DNA from: Vicia villosa
Taxonomy: Eukaryota > Streptophyta > Magnoliopsida > Fabales > Fabaceae
Length of the DNA stretch: 64,000 nucleotides
NCBI RefSeq assembly: GCF_029867415.1
Contig: NC_081183.1
Coordinates: 17,480,404 to 17,544,403, forward strand
Reading direction: 5' to 3'
The position numbers and the translations under genes are program-made. The notes below the pieces were generated by a model that saw only the letters and a program-made list of their open reading frames with translations, was not told the DNA's origin and ran no database searches. Every line of letters starts with the position of its first letter. Positions within the stretch are counted from its first letter, which is position 1. Shown piece after piece: positions 1 to 12,200 of this stretch.

Positions 1-2991
1 AAACATATTTTTACTTATTTTTTATTTCATTTAAAACTGACTTATGAAACAAAAGTTAGGGGAGAAACAAAATTCAAATAAGATGTAATTCTGTCAGCCA
101 GGGGGTGTGTTAGTAAAAATAGCTTTGAACTATATTCTAGTTACTAGCGCGCATGGGCTTCAAAACCTGGGGTGTGGAGATCAAAAATGGCGCTAAGGCC
201 CAGTTCCCGTTTCAATCCATTCTATTTTATCCCACATTTTTATTTCAATCAGCATGCAATTATTTACTTATTCTATTAATAAAACGTGACACACAAATAA
301 AAACCATGTGAAATCAATTGGTCAAGGCTCATTTAAGTGACTAACAAACAAAACAAATTCTAGGCCAATCGCGACTCAACACGTCACCAGTTAATCATAT
401 GAATAAGGACAAAAGATCAAAAGCTGGGTAAAGGAGAACCAATCCCGCTGTGACACGCATGCGGACGGAAGGAAGCACCATGCACACACAGACGCCGGAG
501 ATCCTCTCTCCGGTCGTCTTCTCCGGTGAGGGACCACGGCGGAGCCACGCCTCCATTTCCAGAAACGTGAAAAGCCCATACCTTTCCACTCGAAATTTCG
601 CGTAGATCACGAATATCGCATCTGTTTCTTCTAATTCCTACCCTATCATTCAAACCGAACCACTTTTCCTAAACCCTAACATTCAAGATCTTCCCTAAAT
701 CACACAAAACAAGTATCAACGTAATCCTCATGCCATAAGGAATTCAAATACGCAACTCATACACTCATAGGAAGTCTATATCACGCGAACAGTATACAAG
801 CTCAATGAATATGCAACAACTTCAGTGCAAACATGGTGGTCTAAATCCTAACCCCAATCCCTGATGACGGGTTCCAGGCCTATACATGCTTCTAATGCAA
901 GGGCAAGGGATGTTTACCTGAACGATCTTTCAACCGAAGCCAAGTGAGCGCTTGAATGCGGAGAGAATTTCAAAGATGAAGAAAAGCTCCTTAGATTCTT
1001 GTTTTCAAATCTTTGAGAAATAAACTCAAAGATTCGCGTAGCTCTGAGTGGATGAATCTTGCTTCAAAAGTGATGGAGAAACCGTGAAGATGGTAACGGT
1101 GATGAATCTTGAGTCTTGAGATACGCATCTATGGAGGAAGCTACGGATCCATGAACATGAGTATGGAGAGTGATGGTTGCAGTCTTGGATGGAAGAGAAG
1201 GTTGAAGGTTCGTAGTGGGAGAGGTTGATGATGAAGGTGTGGGTTGTTAGAAGTTTGTTACGGTTGTTACGTGGGAATGAGGGAGTGAGGATGAGGAGAG
1301 AGCAATGAGAAGCGTGAAAAGAATCTGGAAAAATGAATTCTCCTCCTCAATTTTGAGAGAGTGAAAGGTTTATATATGTGAGCTTGTGGTGCACCGAGTT
1401 GTGGTGTGGAGTATTTGCAGCTGATAGATTTCCCTTTAATACTTAATATGCAAGTTTGTGTATTTACTTAGAGTATGCACTCCCTTTTCTTTCATGCTTG
1501 GAGTCTGTAACTTGAGCAAATATGGTAGTGTGTATGGGGTAGCATATAGAAGATCACTTCTCATACTGAGTGGACAGCTTTTCTCACTTGGAGTAATTGT
1601 ATCACGTGCTTTTTCAATTCAGAATCATACATGGCCCTTTATAGTAATGCTGCAACTACTCATGCATGCTTTGTCCCAACCCATGGTGCCCATATTACTC
1701 ACTTTGGGCGTGGATATCTCACGCCACGGCCCGCCTCATGACTTGATTTTGGGCTCCATGGAAAGAGGGAATGGAGTGCAATAGATTTGATGTTCAAAAG
1801 ATCTTGAGTTAGTTCCTATCATTAGTGGAAAAGTGGTCATGAACTTGCTATGCCATCCTTGCAAAGAGAGTTCACGCGTGACCTGGCCTGGGTACAAAAC
1901 AATGGCAAAAACATGACTTGGTCGTGGCCCGCCTTTGAATTTCCATTTCTCTCTCTAGATTCACCCAAAATCCATGGTTCTTGTTTTGTTTAGTAGAGGA
2001 CCTGGCAAAGAAGACATTGACACCACGTTTGCGTTTGATGGACGCCGGTACTGACCTTAGATTGGCTTCCAATATCGCACGTCACGTGCTTGTAGAAATG
2101 CATGCAGACTGCCTGGAGTTTGCTTGGCATCCTGACCTGTTTCCAGTGTGATTCTCCAGAGTTTGCAATCTTATAACTCTTGATCCATGCCTCGTATGGA
2201 AAAACTCCCAACTGCAGCATTGTAGAGGGCCACGAGATGAACACTTTTGGTGTTGACCTTGTCTTGAATTGGAGCCTTGAAATATGTGTAAATCAGCCAT
2301 GAAGTCGGCTGCCCAGCCAAAATTGAAAACCTTCAAAACTTCCAAATTTCTCTAAGTATTAAGAGCTTTCCATTTATAGCATGCCTCTTCTTAACCAACT
2401 TCTATTTTTGGTAATTTTGAAAACTTCTTGATTTTTATTATTTCTTTGGCCGATTTTCCACCAAAAGTCCGGATTTGACAGTTGACTTTGACTTTGACCA
2501 AAAAGTCGACTTTCCTTGATTTTCCCGATTCCAGATAAATTTCCCGATTAATCCATTTCTGATCTAATTCTCAATCAATTTTCAACCAGAGAAGCTTCAA
2601 TGAACAGGACAACCATATTTTGCATCCACAAACATTTTCCTGATTAAATCTTGACCGAAAAGTCAACAGGGTTGACTTTAGTCAAAGCTCTAATTTGAAA
2701 ACTCCTGATGAATTGAGATTTGTATCTTTTAACCAAAGCGTTGACTTGGAAAGAATGAAACCCTGATTTTAGGAATATGCTGATGAAAATGATCCTCTAT
2801 AATCAGGCTTCAGATCCTTTCTTCTGAACCAAGAAACTTTCTCAATAGGAGCTCTTTTTGTCACTCTTCTTGAACAGTAACTGTGATATGGATGAATGTA
2901 ATGGATGAATGTCTTAGATGAAGTATGCACATGAATATGATATGAGAGCCAATTAGGGAATAAATAAGTGGGCAAATTTTGGGGTGCAACA
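1..2991 (-). repeat. Element 1 3' LTR, partial (left 2.1 kb outside window)
   Basis: Positions 1-2991 align without gaps to 21343-24333 in the 5' LTR (constant offset 21342). The right end is ...gtgcaaca followed directly by the polypurine tract, as expected where a minus-strand element's 3' LTR begins (TGTTGCACCC on the minus strand). I noticed one difference, g at 192 against t at 21534, in the rows I compared. The small ORFs inside it (for example near 391-653 and 1458-1784) recur identically in the 5' LTR and show no protein-family features, so I do not treat them as genes. Confidence 0.95.
1369..1376 (-). promoter_or_regulatory. TATA box, 3' LTR copy
   Basis: The minus strand reads TATATAAA here, followed by a CT-rich stretch typical of plant transcription start regions. 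It is the counterpart of 22711-22718 in the 5' LTR. Confidence 0.55.
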
Positions 2992-3003
2992 GCTGCCCCT
3001 ATT
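2992..3003 (-). promoter_or_regulatory. Polypurine tract of element 1 (left copy)
   Basis: The minus strand reads AATAGGGGCAGC immediately before the 3' LTR start TGTTGC. This is the expected place and composition of the plus-strand DNA primer of an LTR retrotransposon. The duplicate lies at 6973-6984. Confidence 0.85.
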
Positions 3004-3100
3004 CAATCTTCTTGAACCTGAATGTACGAACGACACAAGTTCTGGACATGAGAGGTGTAAGTGGATTGAATACCCAAAAGTACCAAAAATTTGCGTTCAG

Positions 3101-3860
3101 GAGTAACAACTCTGAGGTGATATTTGTAATTTTGATTTTGAAAGAGGATATCAGTTACTACTGATTTCAACCAAGGGATACTATTAAAAGCTTGATATAA
3201 ACAAGAAACGCCAGTCAACTACTGGACCTTTGCCGATAACAACCGGACTTTGAAAGGAAGGACTAATAACAATCAGACCCAACCGGAGAATGCCTGTAAC
3301 CACCGGACTTTGAGGAAAAGGCTAGTAACTACTAGACTTTTGCTGGTAACAACCAGACTTTGAAGGAGAGGACCAATAACAATCAGACCTAACCACAGGA
3401 TGCCTGTAACAACAGGACTTTGCTGGTAACAACCAGATTTCGAAGGATGCCTGTAACCACAGGACTTTAAAGGAACAGACCAGTAACAACTAGAGCTGAC
3501 CAAAGGTGCCTGTAACAACAGGACTTTGCTGGTAACAACCAGGTTTTGAAAGATGCCTGTAACAACAGAACTTTAAGGAAAAGACTAGTAACCACTAGAC
3601 TCGACCAAAGGGTGCCTATAACCATAGGACTTTTACTGGTAACAACCAGATTTTGAAAGATGCCTGTAACAACAGGACTTTAAGGAAAAGACTAGTAACC
3701 ACTAGACTCGACCAAAGGGTGCCTATAACCATAGGACTTTTACTGGTAACAACCAGATTTTGAAAGATGCCTGTAACAACAGGACTTTTGAAAGAGATGC
3801 CAATAATTATTGGACTTGACTGAATCCCACAGGCCAAAGGCGGGGTGTAACTCTTCAAGA
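3101..3860 (-). repeat. Array of about 20 short inverted repeats with changing stems
   Basis: Units of about 30-45 bp each carry a small palindrome of the form stem-aaca-stem. Stem variants include cctgt/acagg, ctggt/accag, ctagt/actag, cctat/atagg, ccagt/actgg, ccaat/attgg and atcagt/actgat. The loop (taaca, taacc, taact) and the flanking words ggacttt and gatgcc are much more constant than the stems. In most units both arms change together and pairing is kept; a few carry one mismatch. The identical duplicate is at 7082-7841. Confidence 0.85.
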
Positions 3861-5240
3861 GTAGCGATTGTTCGAATTGCCACACACAAAGTGTGGGTTA
3901 TCAAACGATTGAGCTCTGCAAACGGGAAATAACCAAAGAAGGTAATGATCTTGACAAAAAGACTTTGTATCCAGTCCGCACTGGAGGGAGAAAGAAAGAT
4001 TTCTTTTGGGGATATGTTACTTTGTGCCTTGGAATCACATACGAACTTGGCTTATGCATTGATGCATGTTTGAATTTTTCCACGGCGTAATGCTCCATAT
4101 TCATGGAAATGCTACGCGTTTTTGTAGATGCAATATGAATGCAATGATTACTATATGTAGAGGCAATGGATGAACAATCGGAGAGAGCTTTCCGTTCTAA
4201 GCGCTCTGTGGGGACTTCTTCTTGGTGCCTTGACCTTGCGAGGCCACACCAGGTGGTTTCTCGACCAACTCCCAATATGTAACTTCTGCAGGAGGGAAAT
4301 TTGCACCATGAGACTTGTGAGGAGGGAAGCACGACGGCATCTTTGAACGGCAACACCGTCGTCTCGTTTTGCAGCTTGAAGATTGCACCTCCCCTTTTGA
4401 ACTTCCACCTCTTTGTCGAAGAATAAGGGAGTCTAATCAACACTGCGGAGCTTTTCGAGCCCTGGATGAGAGCTCTCCAGAGAAATAACTCTGGTATTTG
4501 AAGGAAAGGAGACCTTTGGGTTCTTGAAGCGTAGGCGTCGGCATCTGATTGTGCTGAATGATCGGTGATTCCTGCAAAACAAATCAAGCAAATATGCCCC
4601 AGGTATGATGGTTCTACCTCGTCCACCATCCCAAGTACTCAAAATCTTTAAGCAATTCTATTTGTTTTAGTTCATGTTCTTTTTGTAGGACTTCGATGTT
4701 AGAAATGCAATGCTTACCAAAATAATTGGACGCTTTTGTAAACAGAACAGTAAAAATAAAACGATGTAGGAATTTTTTGAATGAAACATCTTTTATTAAT
4801 GAAAAGGAATGCCTAACATAGGCGAGTACACCAGGAAGCGGCCCCTTAAGGAGGTGGCCACCAAAAAGAAAAACAACTAGAATTTACAAACATGGCAACG
4901 TAAGAAAAGATTCCATTGGGTTCCAATCTTGCTATGCCTCGCAGATCTTCGATATTCCTTCTGCTTTGCTTTCCGAAATGGATGAATGGATTGATCCTTC
5001 GCCCTTGTGAGCCCTCCACTTATGGTGACTAACTATGCTCGAGGATCTAATGCACGACGCAGTCATTCGCTTTTTGTCCCTCTTTTGCCTGGACCGCCCT
5101 TTCGGGTTTTCAATCCACCAGGACCCCTTTTTTGCCTAAGTCGCCCTTTCGGGTTTTCAACTTAGCGGGTGTACTTTATTTCTTTTTCATTCTTTTTCCT
5201 GATCTTTTCCTTTTCTTTTATTTTTATTTTTTGATCAGGT

Positions 5241-6197
5241 TTATGCGAAGTATTTTTTAACCGCGTCGGCATTCACGGGAAGTGGGAAGTCTTCGCCATC
5301 CATAGTTGAGAGGATCATGGCGCCACCTGAGAAGACTTTCTTTACGACATAAGGCCCTTCGTAATTCGGAGTCCACTTTCCCCTAGGATCGTTGTGAATA
5401 GGCAGGATCTTCTTGAGCACAAGGTCACCAACCTGAAAGTGTCGAGGTCGAATCTTCTTGTCGAAGGCTCTCTTCATCTTCTTTTGATAGGCTTGCCCAT
5501 GGCATATGGCCGCTAGTCTCTTTTCATCAATGAGGTTCAATTGGTCAAATCTGGTCTGAACCCAATCAGCTTCACTGAGCTTCACATCTGTTAATACCCT
5601 TAATGAAGGAATCTCAACCTCAACCGGAAGAATCGCTTCCATGCCATATACCAACGAGAAAGGAGTTGCCCCTGTGGAGGTGCGCACCGAGGTACGATAA
5701 CCATGTAAAGCAAAGGGCAACATCTCATGCCAATCCTTATAAGTGACCACCATCTTTTGCACAATCTTCTTGATGTTTTTATTGGCCGCCTCAACTGCGC
5801 CATTCATCTTTGGCCGATACGGGGAGGAGTTATGATGCGTAATCTTGAAATTCTCGCATAATTCCTTCATCATCTTGTTATTGAGGTTGGATCCATTATC
5901 AGTGATAATTCTCTCAGGAACCCCATAACGACAAATTATATGGTGCTTGATGAAGCGAGTCACTACTTGCTTGGAGACATTTGCATAAGACGCAGCTTCA
6001 ACCCACTTGGTGAAGTAGTCAATAGCAACAAGGATGAAACGATGTCCATTAGAGGCGGTGGGCTTAATTTCCCCAATCATATCGATGCCCCACATAGCAA
6101 ATGGCCAAGGGGATGTCAACACATTCAGAGGAACCGGAGGTACGTGAACCCTATCTGCATACACTTGACATTTGTAACATACCACCACATGGTTGAA
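5241..6197 (-). pseudogene. Duplicate 3' end of pol (integrase) at the contig edge
   Basis: This holds the last 318 codons of pol, identical to 9222-10178, cut off by the N gap in the zinc-finger part of integrase. It contains the D,D35E core and the C-terminal GPY/F-type motif (NYEGPYVV). It is not an independent gene: with the gap flanks merged it becomes the end of the pol gene at 9222. Any open frame running through the Ns joins pol to LTR sequence and is meaningless. Confidence 0.9.
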
Positions 6198-6297
6198 NNN
6201 NNNNNNNNNNNNNNNNNNNNNNNNNNNNNNNNNNNNNNNNNNNNNNNNNNNNNNNNNNNNNNNNNNNNNNNNNNNNNNNNNNNNNNNNNNNNNNNNN
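6198..6297. other. Assembly gap, exactly 100 N
   Basis: One hundred consecutive N bases, the conventional placeholder for a gap of unknown size. The flanks are the two copies of the 3881-bp block, so the real distance is probably negative, meaning the contigs overlap. Confidence 0.99.
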
Positions 6298-6972
6298 CCA
6301 AAATTGAAAACCTTCAAAACTTCCAAATTTCTCTAAGTATTAAGAGCTTTCCATTTATAGCATGCCTCTTCTTAACCAACTTCTATTTTTGGTAATTTTG
6401 AAAACTTCTTGATTTTTATTATTTCTTTGGCCGATTTTCCACCAAAAGTCCGGATTTGACAGTTGACTTTGACTTTGACCAAAAAGTCGACTTTCCTTGA
6501 TTTTCCCGATTCCAGATAAATTTCCCGATTAATCCATTTCTGATCTAATTCTCAATCAATTTTCAACCAGAGAAGCTTCAATGAACAGGACAACCATATT
6601 TTGCATCCACAAACATTTTCCTGATTAAATCTTGACCGAAAAGTCAACAGGGTTGACTTTAGTCAAAGCTCTAATTTGAAAACTCCTGATGAATTGAGAT
6701 TTGTATCTTTTAACCAAAGCGTTGACTTGGAAAGAATGAAACCCTGATTTTAGGAATATGCTGATGAAAATGATCCTCTATAATCAGGCTTCAGATCCTT
6801 TCTTCTGAACCAAGAAACTTTCTCAATAGGAGCTCTTTTTGTCACTCTTCTTGAACAGTAACTGTGATATGGATGAATGTAATGGATGAATGTCTTAGAT
6901 GAAGTATGCACATGAATATGATATGAGAGCCAATTAGGGAATAAATAAGTGGGCAAATTTTGGGGTGCAACA
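6298..6972 (-). repeat. Element 1 LTR end, duplicate copy after the gap
   Basis: The last 675 bp of the LTR (equal to 2317-2991 and 23659-24333), ending gtgcaaca in front of the polypurine tract. It starts abruptly at the gap. It is best read as the start of the right-hand contig and not as an extra LTR. Confidence 0.9.
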
Positions 6973-9221
6973 GCTGCCCCTATTCAATCTTCTTGAACCT
7001 GAATGTACGAACGACACAAGTTCTGGACATGAGAGGTGTAAGTGGATTGAATACCCAAAAGTACCAAAAATTTGCGTTCAGGAGTAACAACTCTGAGGTG
7101 ATATTTGTAATTTTGATTTTGAAAGAGGATATCAGTTACTACTGATTTCAACCAAGGGATACTATTAAAAGCTTGATATAAACAAGAAACGCCAGTCAAC
7201 TACTGGACCTTTGCCGATAACAACCGGACTTTGAAAGGAAGGACTAATAACAATCAGACCCAACCGGAGAATGCCTGTAACCACCGGACTTTGAGGAAAA
7301 GGCTAGTAACTACTAGACTTTTGCTGGTAACAACCAGACTTTGAAGGAGAGGACCAATAACAATCAGACCTAACCACAGGATGCCTGTAACAACAGGACT
7401 TTGCTGGTAACAACCAGATTTCGAAGGATGCCTGTAACCACAGGACTTTAAAGGAACAGACCAGTAACAACTAGAGCTGACCAAAGGTGCCTGTAACAAC
7501 AGGACTTTGCTGGTAACAACCAGGTTTTGAAAGATGCCTGTAACAACAGAACTTTAAGGAAAAGACTAGTAACCACTAGACTCGACCAAAGGGTGCCTAT
7601 AACCATAGGACTTTTACTGGTAACAACCAGATTTTGAAAGATGCCTGTAACAACAGGACTTTAAGGAAAAGACTAGTAACCACTAGACTCGACCAAAGGG
7701 TGCCTATAACCATAGGACTTTTACTGGTAACAACCAGATTTTGAAAGATGCCTGTAACAACAGGACTTTTGAAAGAGATGCCAATAATTATTGGACTTGA
7801 CTGAATCCCACAGGCCAAAGGCGGGGTGTAACTCTTCAAGAGTAGCGATTGTTCGAATTGCCACACACAAAGTGTGGGTTATCAAACGATTGAGCTCTGC
7901 AAACGGGAAATAACCAAAGAAGGTAATGATCTTGACAAAAAGACTTTGTATCCAGTCCGCACTGGAGGGAGAAAGAAAGATTTCTTTTGGGGATATGTTA
8001 CTTTGTGCCTTGGAATCACATACGAACTTGGCTTATGCATTGATGCATGTTTGAATTTTTCCACGGCGTAATGCTCCATATTCATGGAAATGCTACGCGT
8101 TTTTGTAGATGCAATATGAATGCAATGATTACTATATGTAGAGGCAATGGATGAACAATCGGAGAGAGCTTTCCGTTCTAAGCGCTCTGTGGGGACTTCT
8201 TCTTGGTGCCTTGACCTTGCGAGGCCACACCAGGTGGTTTCTCGACCAACTCCCAATATGTAACTTCTGCAGGAGGGAAATTTGCACCATGAGACTTGTG
8301 AGGAGGGAAGCACGACGGCATCTTTGAACGGCAACACCGTCGTCTCGTTTTGCAGCTTGAAGATTGCACCTCCCCTTTTGAACTTCCACCTCTTTGTCGA
8401 AGAATAAGGGAGTCTAATCAACACTGCGGAGCTTTTCGAGCCCTGGATGAGAGCTCTCCAGAGAAATAACTCTGGTATTTGAAGGAAAGGAGACCTTTGG
8501 GTTCTTGAAGCGTAGGCGTCGGCATCTGATTGTGCTGAATGATCGGTGATTCCTGCAAAACAAATCAAGCAAATATGCCCCAGGTATGATGGTTCTACCT
8601 CGTCCACCATCCCAAGTACTCAAAATCTTTAAGCAATTCTATTTGTTTTAGTTCATGTTCTTTTTGTAGGACTTCGATGTTAGAAATGCAATGCTTACCA
8701 AAATAATTGGACGCTTTTGTAAACAGAACAGTAAAAATAAAACGATGTAGGAATTTTTTGAATGAAACATCTTTTATTAATGAAAAGGAATGCCTAACAT
8801 AGGCGAGTACACCAGGAAGCGGCCCCTTAAGGAGGTGGCCACCAAAAAGAAAAACAACTAGAATTTACAAACATGGCAACGTAAGAAAAGATTCCATTGG
8901 GTTCCAATCTTGCTATGCCTCGCAGATCTTCGATATTCCTTCTGCTTTGCTTTCCGAAATGGATGAATGGATTGATCCTTCGCCCTTGTGAGCCCTCCAC
9001 TTATGGTGACTAACTATGCTCGAGGATCTAATGCACGACGCAGTCATTCGCTTTTTGTCCCTCTTTTGCCTGGACCGCCCTTTCGGGTTTTCAATCCACC
9101 AGGACCCCTTTTTTGCCTAAGTCGCCCTTTCGGGTTTTCAACTTAGCGGGTGTACTTTATTTCTTTTTCATTCTTTTTCCTGATCTTTTCCTTTTCTTTT
9201 ATTTTTATTTTTTGATCAGGT
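6973..9221 (-). other. Element 1 PPT and 3' UTR (copy contiguous with pol)
   Basis: Same content as 2992-5240: polypurine tract at 6973-6984, hairpin array at 7082-7841, and two larger hairpins at about 9066-9147. In those two the loop cgccctttcgggttttcaa is shared, while the stems differ (cctgga with tccaccagg; gcctaagt with acttagcgg). This copy is continuous with the complete pol gene. Confidence 0.85.
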
Positions 9222-12200
9222 TTATGCGAAGTATTTTTTAACCGCGTCGGCATTCACGGGAAGTGGGAAGTCTTCGCCATCCATAGTTGAGAGGATCATG
9301 GCGCCACCTGAGAAGACTTTCTTTACGACATAAGGCCCTTCGTAATTCGGAGTCCACTTTCCCCTAGGATCGTTGTGAATAGGCAGGATCTTCTTGAGCA
9401 CAAGGTCACCAACCTGAAAGTGTCGAGGTCGAATCTTCTTGTCGAAGGCTCTCTTCATCTTCTTTTGATAGGCTTGCCCATGGCATATGGCCGCTAGTCT
9501 CTTTTCATCAATGAGGTTCAATTGGTCAAATCTGGTCTGAACCCAATCAGCTTCACTGAGCTTCACATCTGTTAATACCCTTAATGAAGGAATCTCAACC
9601 TCAACCGGAAGAATCGCTTCCATGCCATATACCAACGAGAAAGGAGTTGCCCCTGTGGAGGTGCGCACCGAGGTACGATAACCATGTAAAGCAAAGGGCA
9701 ACATCTCATGCCAATCCTTATAAGTGACCACCATCTTTTGCACAATCTTCTTGATGTTTTTATTGGCCGCCTCAACTGCGCCATTCATCTTTGGCCGATA
9801 CGGGGAGGAGTTATGATGCGTAATCTTGAAATTCTCGCATAATTCCTTCATCATCTTGTTATTGAGGTTGGATCCATTATCAGTGATAATTCTCTCAGGA
9901 ACCCCATAACGACAAATTATATGGTGCTTGATGAAGCGAGTCACTACTTGCTTGGAGACATTTGCATAAGACGCAGCTTCAACCCACTTGGTGAAGTAGT
10001 CAATAGCAACAAGGATGAAACGATGTCCATTAGAGGCGGTGGGCTTAATTTCCCCAATCATATCGATGCCCCACATAGCAAATGGCCAAGGGGATGTCAA
10101 CACATTCAGAGGAACCGGAGGTACGTGAACCCTATCTGCATACACTTGACATTTGTAACATACCACCACATGGTTGAAACAATCATGTTCCAAGGTCGAC
10201 CAATAATAACCTGCTCTCAATATTTTTCTAGCCATGGTGTGCCCACTTGCATGTGTGCCAAAGGATCCTTCGTGTACCTCTTGCATGATCTTTGCTGCTT
10301 CGTGTCTATCCACGCATCTGAGCAACACAGAATCAAAGTTCCTTTTGTACAACACACCTCCAGCAATGAAGAACTTGGCAGATAGTCTCTTCAGAGTTTT
10401 CCTATCTGTGAGGGAAGCACCCTCAGGATACTCTTGGGTTTCCAGGAATTTCTTAATGTCATAAAACCATGGTTTCTCATCAGGCACATTATCAATGACA
10501 CCACAGAATGCAGGTTCATCCAACCTTTTGATCACAATTGACGGCGCTTCATTGTCCCATTTGACTTTGAACATGGATGCTAAAGTGGCCAAAGCATCAG
10601 CCAAGTGATTTTCCTCTCGAGGGATGTGATCGAAGGTGATCTCATCAAAGTATTGAGCCAATTTCACCACATGTTCTCTATAGGGAATCAAGTTGGGGTG
10701 GCGTGTTTCCCAATCTCCGTTGATCTGACTAATCACCAAAGCAGAATCTCCATAAACTGCGAGATTTTTAATCCTCAAATCAATGGCCGCCTCAATACCA
10801 TATATACAAGCCTCGTATTCAGCCACATTATTGGTACAATCAAAACAAATCCTGGCCGTAAATGGAATATGAAAACCTGTTGGAGAAGTAAGCACAGCCC
10901 CAATACCATTACCCAATGCATTAGAGGCACCATCGAACACGAGCGTCCATCGCGCCCCTGGTTCAGGTCCTTCCTCTTGATCTTGACTTTCGGGAATTTC
11001 TGCCACGCACATTATATCTTCATCAGGGAACTCAAAGTACATAGACTGGTAATCGTCCACAGGTTGATGTGCAAGATAATCAGCAATTACACTACTTTTA
11101 ATGGCCTTCTGAGTAGTGTATTGGATGTCATATTCTGTCAAGATCATTTGCCAACGGGCAATCCTCCCTGTCAATGCCGGTTTCTCAAATATATATTTGA
11201 TTGGGTCCATCTTTGAAATCAATAAAGTGGTGTGAGTCAACATATACTGTCTCAGTCGGCGAGCAGCCCATGCCAAAGCACAGCAAGTTTTCTCGAGTAG
11301 TGAGTATCTTGATTCACAATCGGTAAACTTTTTGCTAAGGTAATAAATTGCGTGCTCTTTTCGACCGGACTCGTCATGCTGACCCAGCACACACCCCATT
11401 GAATTCTCGAGGACCGTCAGGTACATAATCAAAGGTCTACCTTCCACTGGAGGCATGAGGATTGGAGGCTCTTGTAAATACTCTTTAACCTTATCAAACG
11501 CCTTTTGACAATTGTCATCCCACTTTATTGCCTGATTCTTTCTCAATAGCTTGAAGATAGGTTCACACGTGGCGGTAAGGTGTGAGATGAACCTTGCAAT
11601 ATAATTTAACCTTCCCAAGAATCCACGAACCTGTTTCTCAGTTCTCGGCTCAGGCATCTCTTGTATAGCTTTTACCTTGGCGGGATCGACCTCGATACCC
11701 CTTTCACTTACGATGAAACCAAGCAACTTTCCTGATCTCACTCCGAAGGTGCATTTATTGGGATTCAACCTTAACCTGAACTTTCTTAACCTTTCAAACA
11801 ATTTCTTCAGATGAACCAGGTGCTCTTCTTCAGTATGGGACTTTGCAATCATGTCGTCCACATAGACCTCAATTTCTTTATGAATCATGTCGTGAAACAA
11901 AGTCACCATGGCTCTTTGATAGGTTGCCCCAGCATTCTTTAATCCAAACGGCATGACCTTGTAACAAAAGGTGCCCCAAGGCGTAATGAATGTTGTCTTT
12001 TCCATGTCCTCGGGCGCCATCTTTATTTGGTTGTAACCAGAAAAACCGTCCATGAAGGAGAAAACTGAGAACTGAGCAGTATTATCTACCAATACATCAA
12101 TGTGAGGAAGCGGGAAATCATCCTTCGGGCTCGCCCTATTCAGATCTCGATAGTCGACACACATTCGTACCTTCCCATCTTTCTTAGGTACAGGTACAAT

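Larger units (their letters stand above)
2992..5240 (-). other. Element 1 3' untranslated region (left copy)
   Basis: About 2.25 kb separate the pol stop codon from the polypurine tract. Long 3' UTRs with variable tandem repeats are known for Ogre elements. The part next to the LTR (3101-3860) is a hairpin array listed separately. A second small hairpin pair lies at about 5085-5166. A minus-strand frame of 242 codons is open at 3901-4629 but runs towards the hairpin array, shows no family motif and overlaps other open frames, so I regard it as fortuitous. The remainder holds nothing I recognise. Confidence 0.8.
2317..6197. repeat. Left copy of 3881-bp duplicated gap flank (probable assembly artefact)
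   Basis: This block recurs at 6298-10178 with a constant offset of 3981 and no difference that I could find; all embedded reading frames translate identically. It ends exactly at the N gap, and its twin begins exactly after the gap. That pattern is expected when two contigs that overlap by 3.9 kb are placed side by side instead of merged. A real tandem duplication would not be expected to end precisely at both gap edges. Confidence 0.9.
6298..10178. repeat. Right copy of 3881-bp duplicated gap flank
   Basis: Twin of 2317-6197. It begins at the first base after the N gap and continues beyond 10178 into the rest of pol, whereas the left copy stops at the gap. Confidence 0.9.

Noticed and set aside
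391..2345. Small frames in the element 1 LTR (recurring at 21733-23687)
   Set aside because: Overlapping frames of 60-108 codons without motifs; identical in both LTRs because the LTRs are identical.
3101..3860. CRISPR-like array (regular short palindromic repeats)
   Set aside because: Eukaryotic retrotransposon context; the palindromic parts vary while loop and spacer words are constant, the opposite of a CRISPR array, and there are no cas genes.
3901..4629. 242-codon minus-strand frame in the element 1 3' UTR (repeated at 7882-8610)
   Set aside because: No family motif, odd composition, competing open frames on the same strand, and it reaches towards the hairpin array; young sequence simply has had little time to gain stops.
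5241..6326. A 361-codon frame running through the Ns
   Set aside because: It joins integrase to LTR sequence across undetermined bases; the beginning is LTR sequence after the gap.
2317..10178. A biological tandem duplication of the LTR end, 3' UTR and integrase
   Set aside because: The blocks are identical and end exactly at the two sides of a 100-N gap; contig overlap is the simpler reading.
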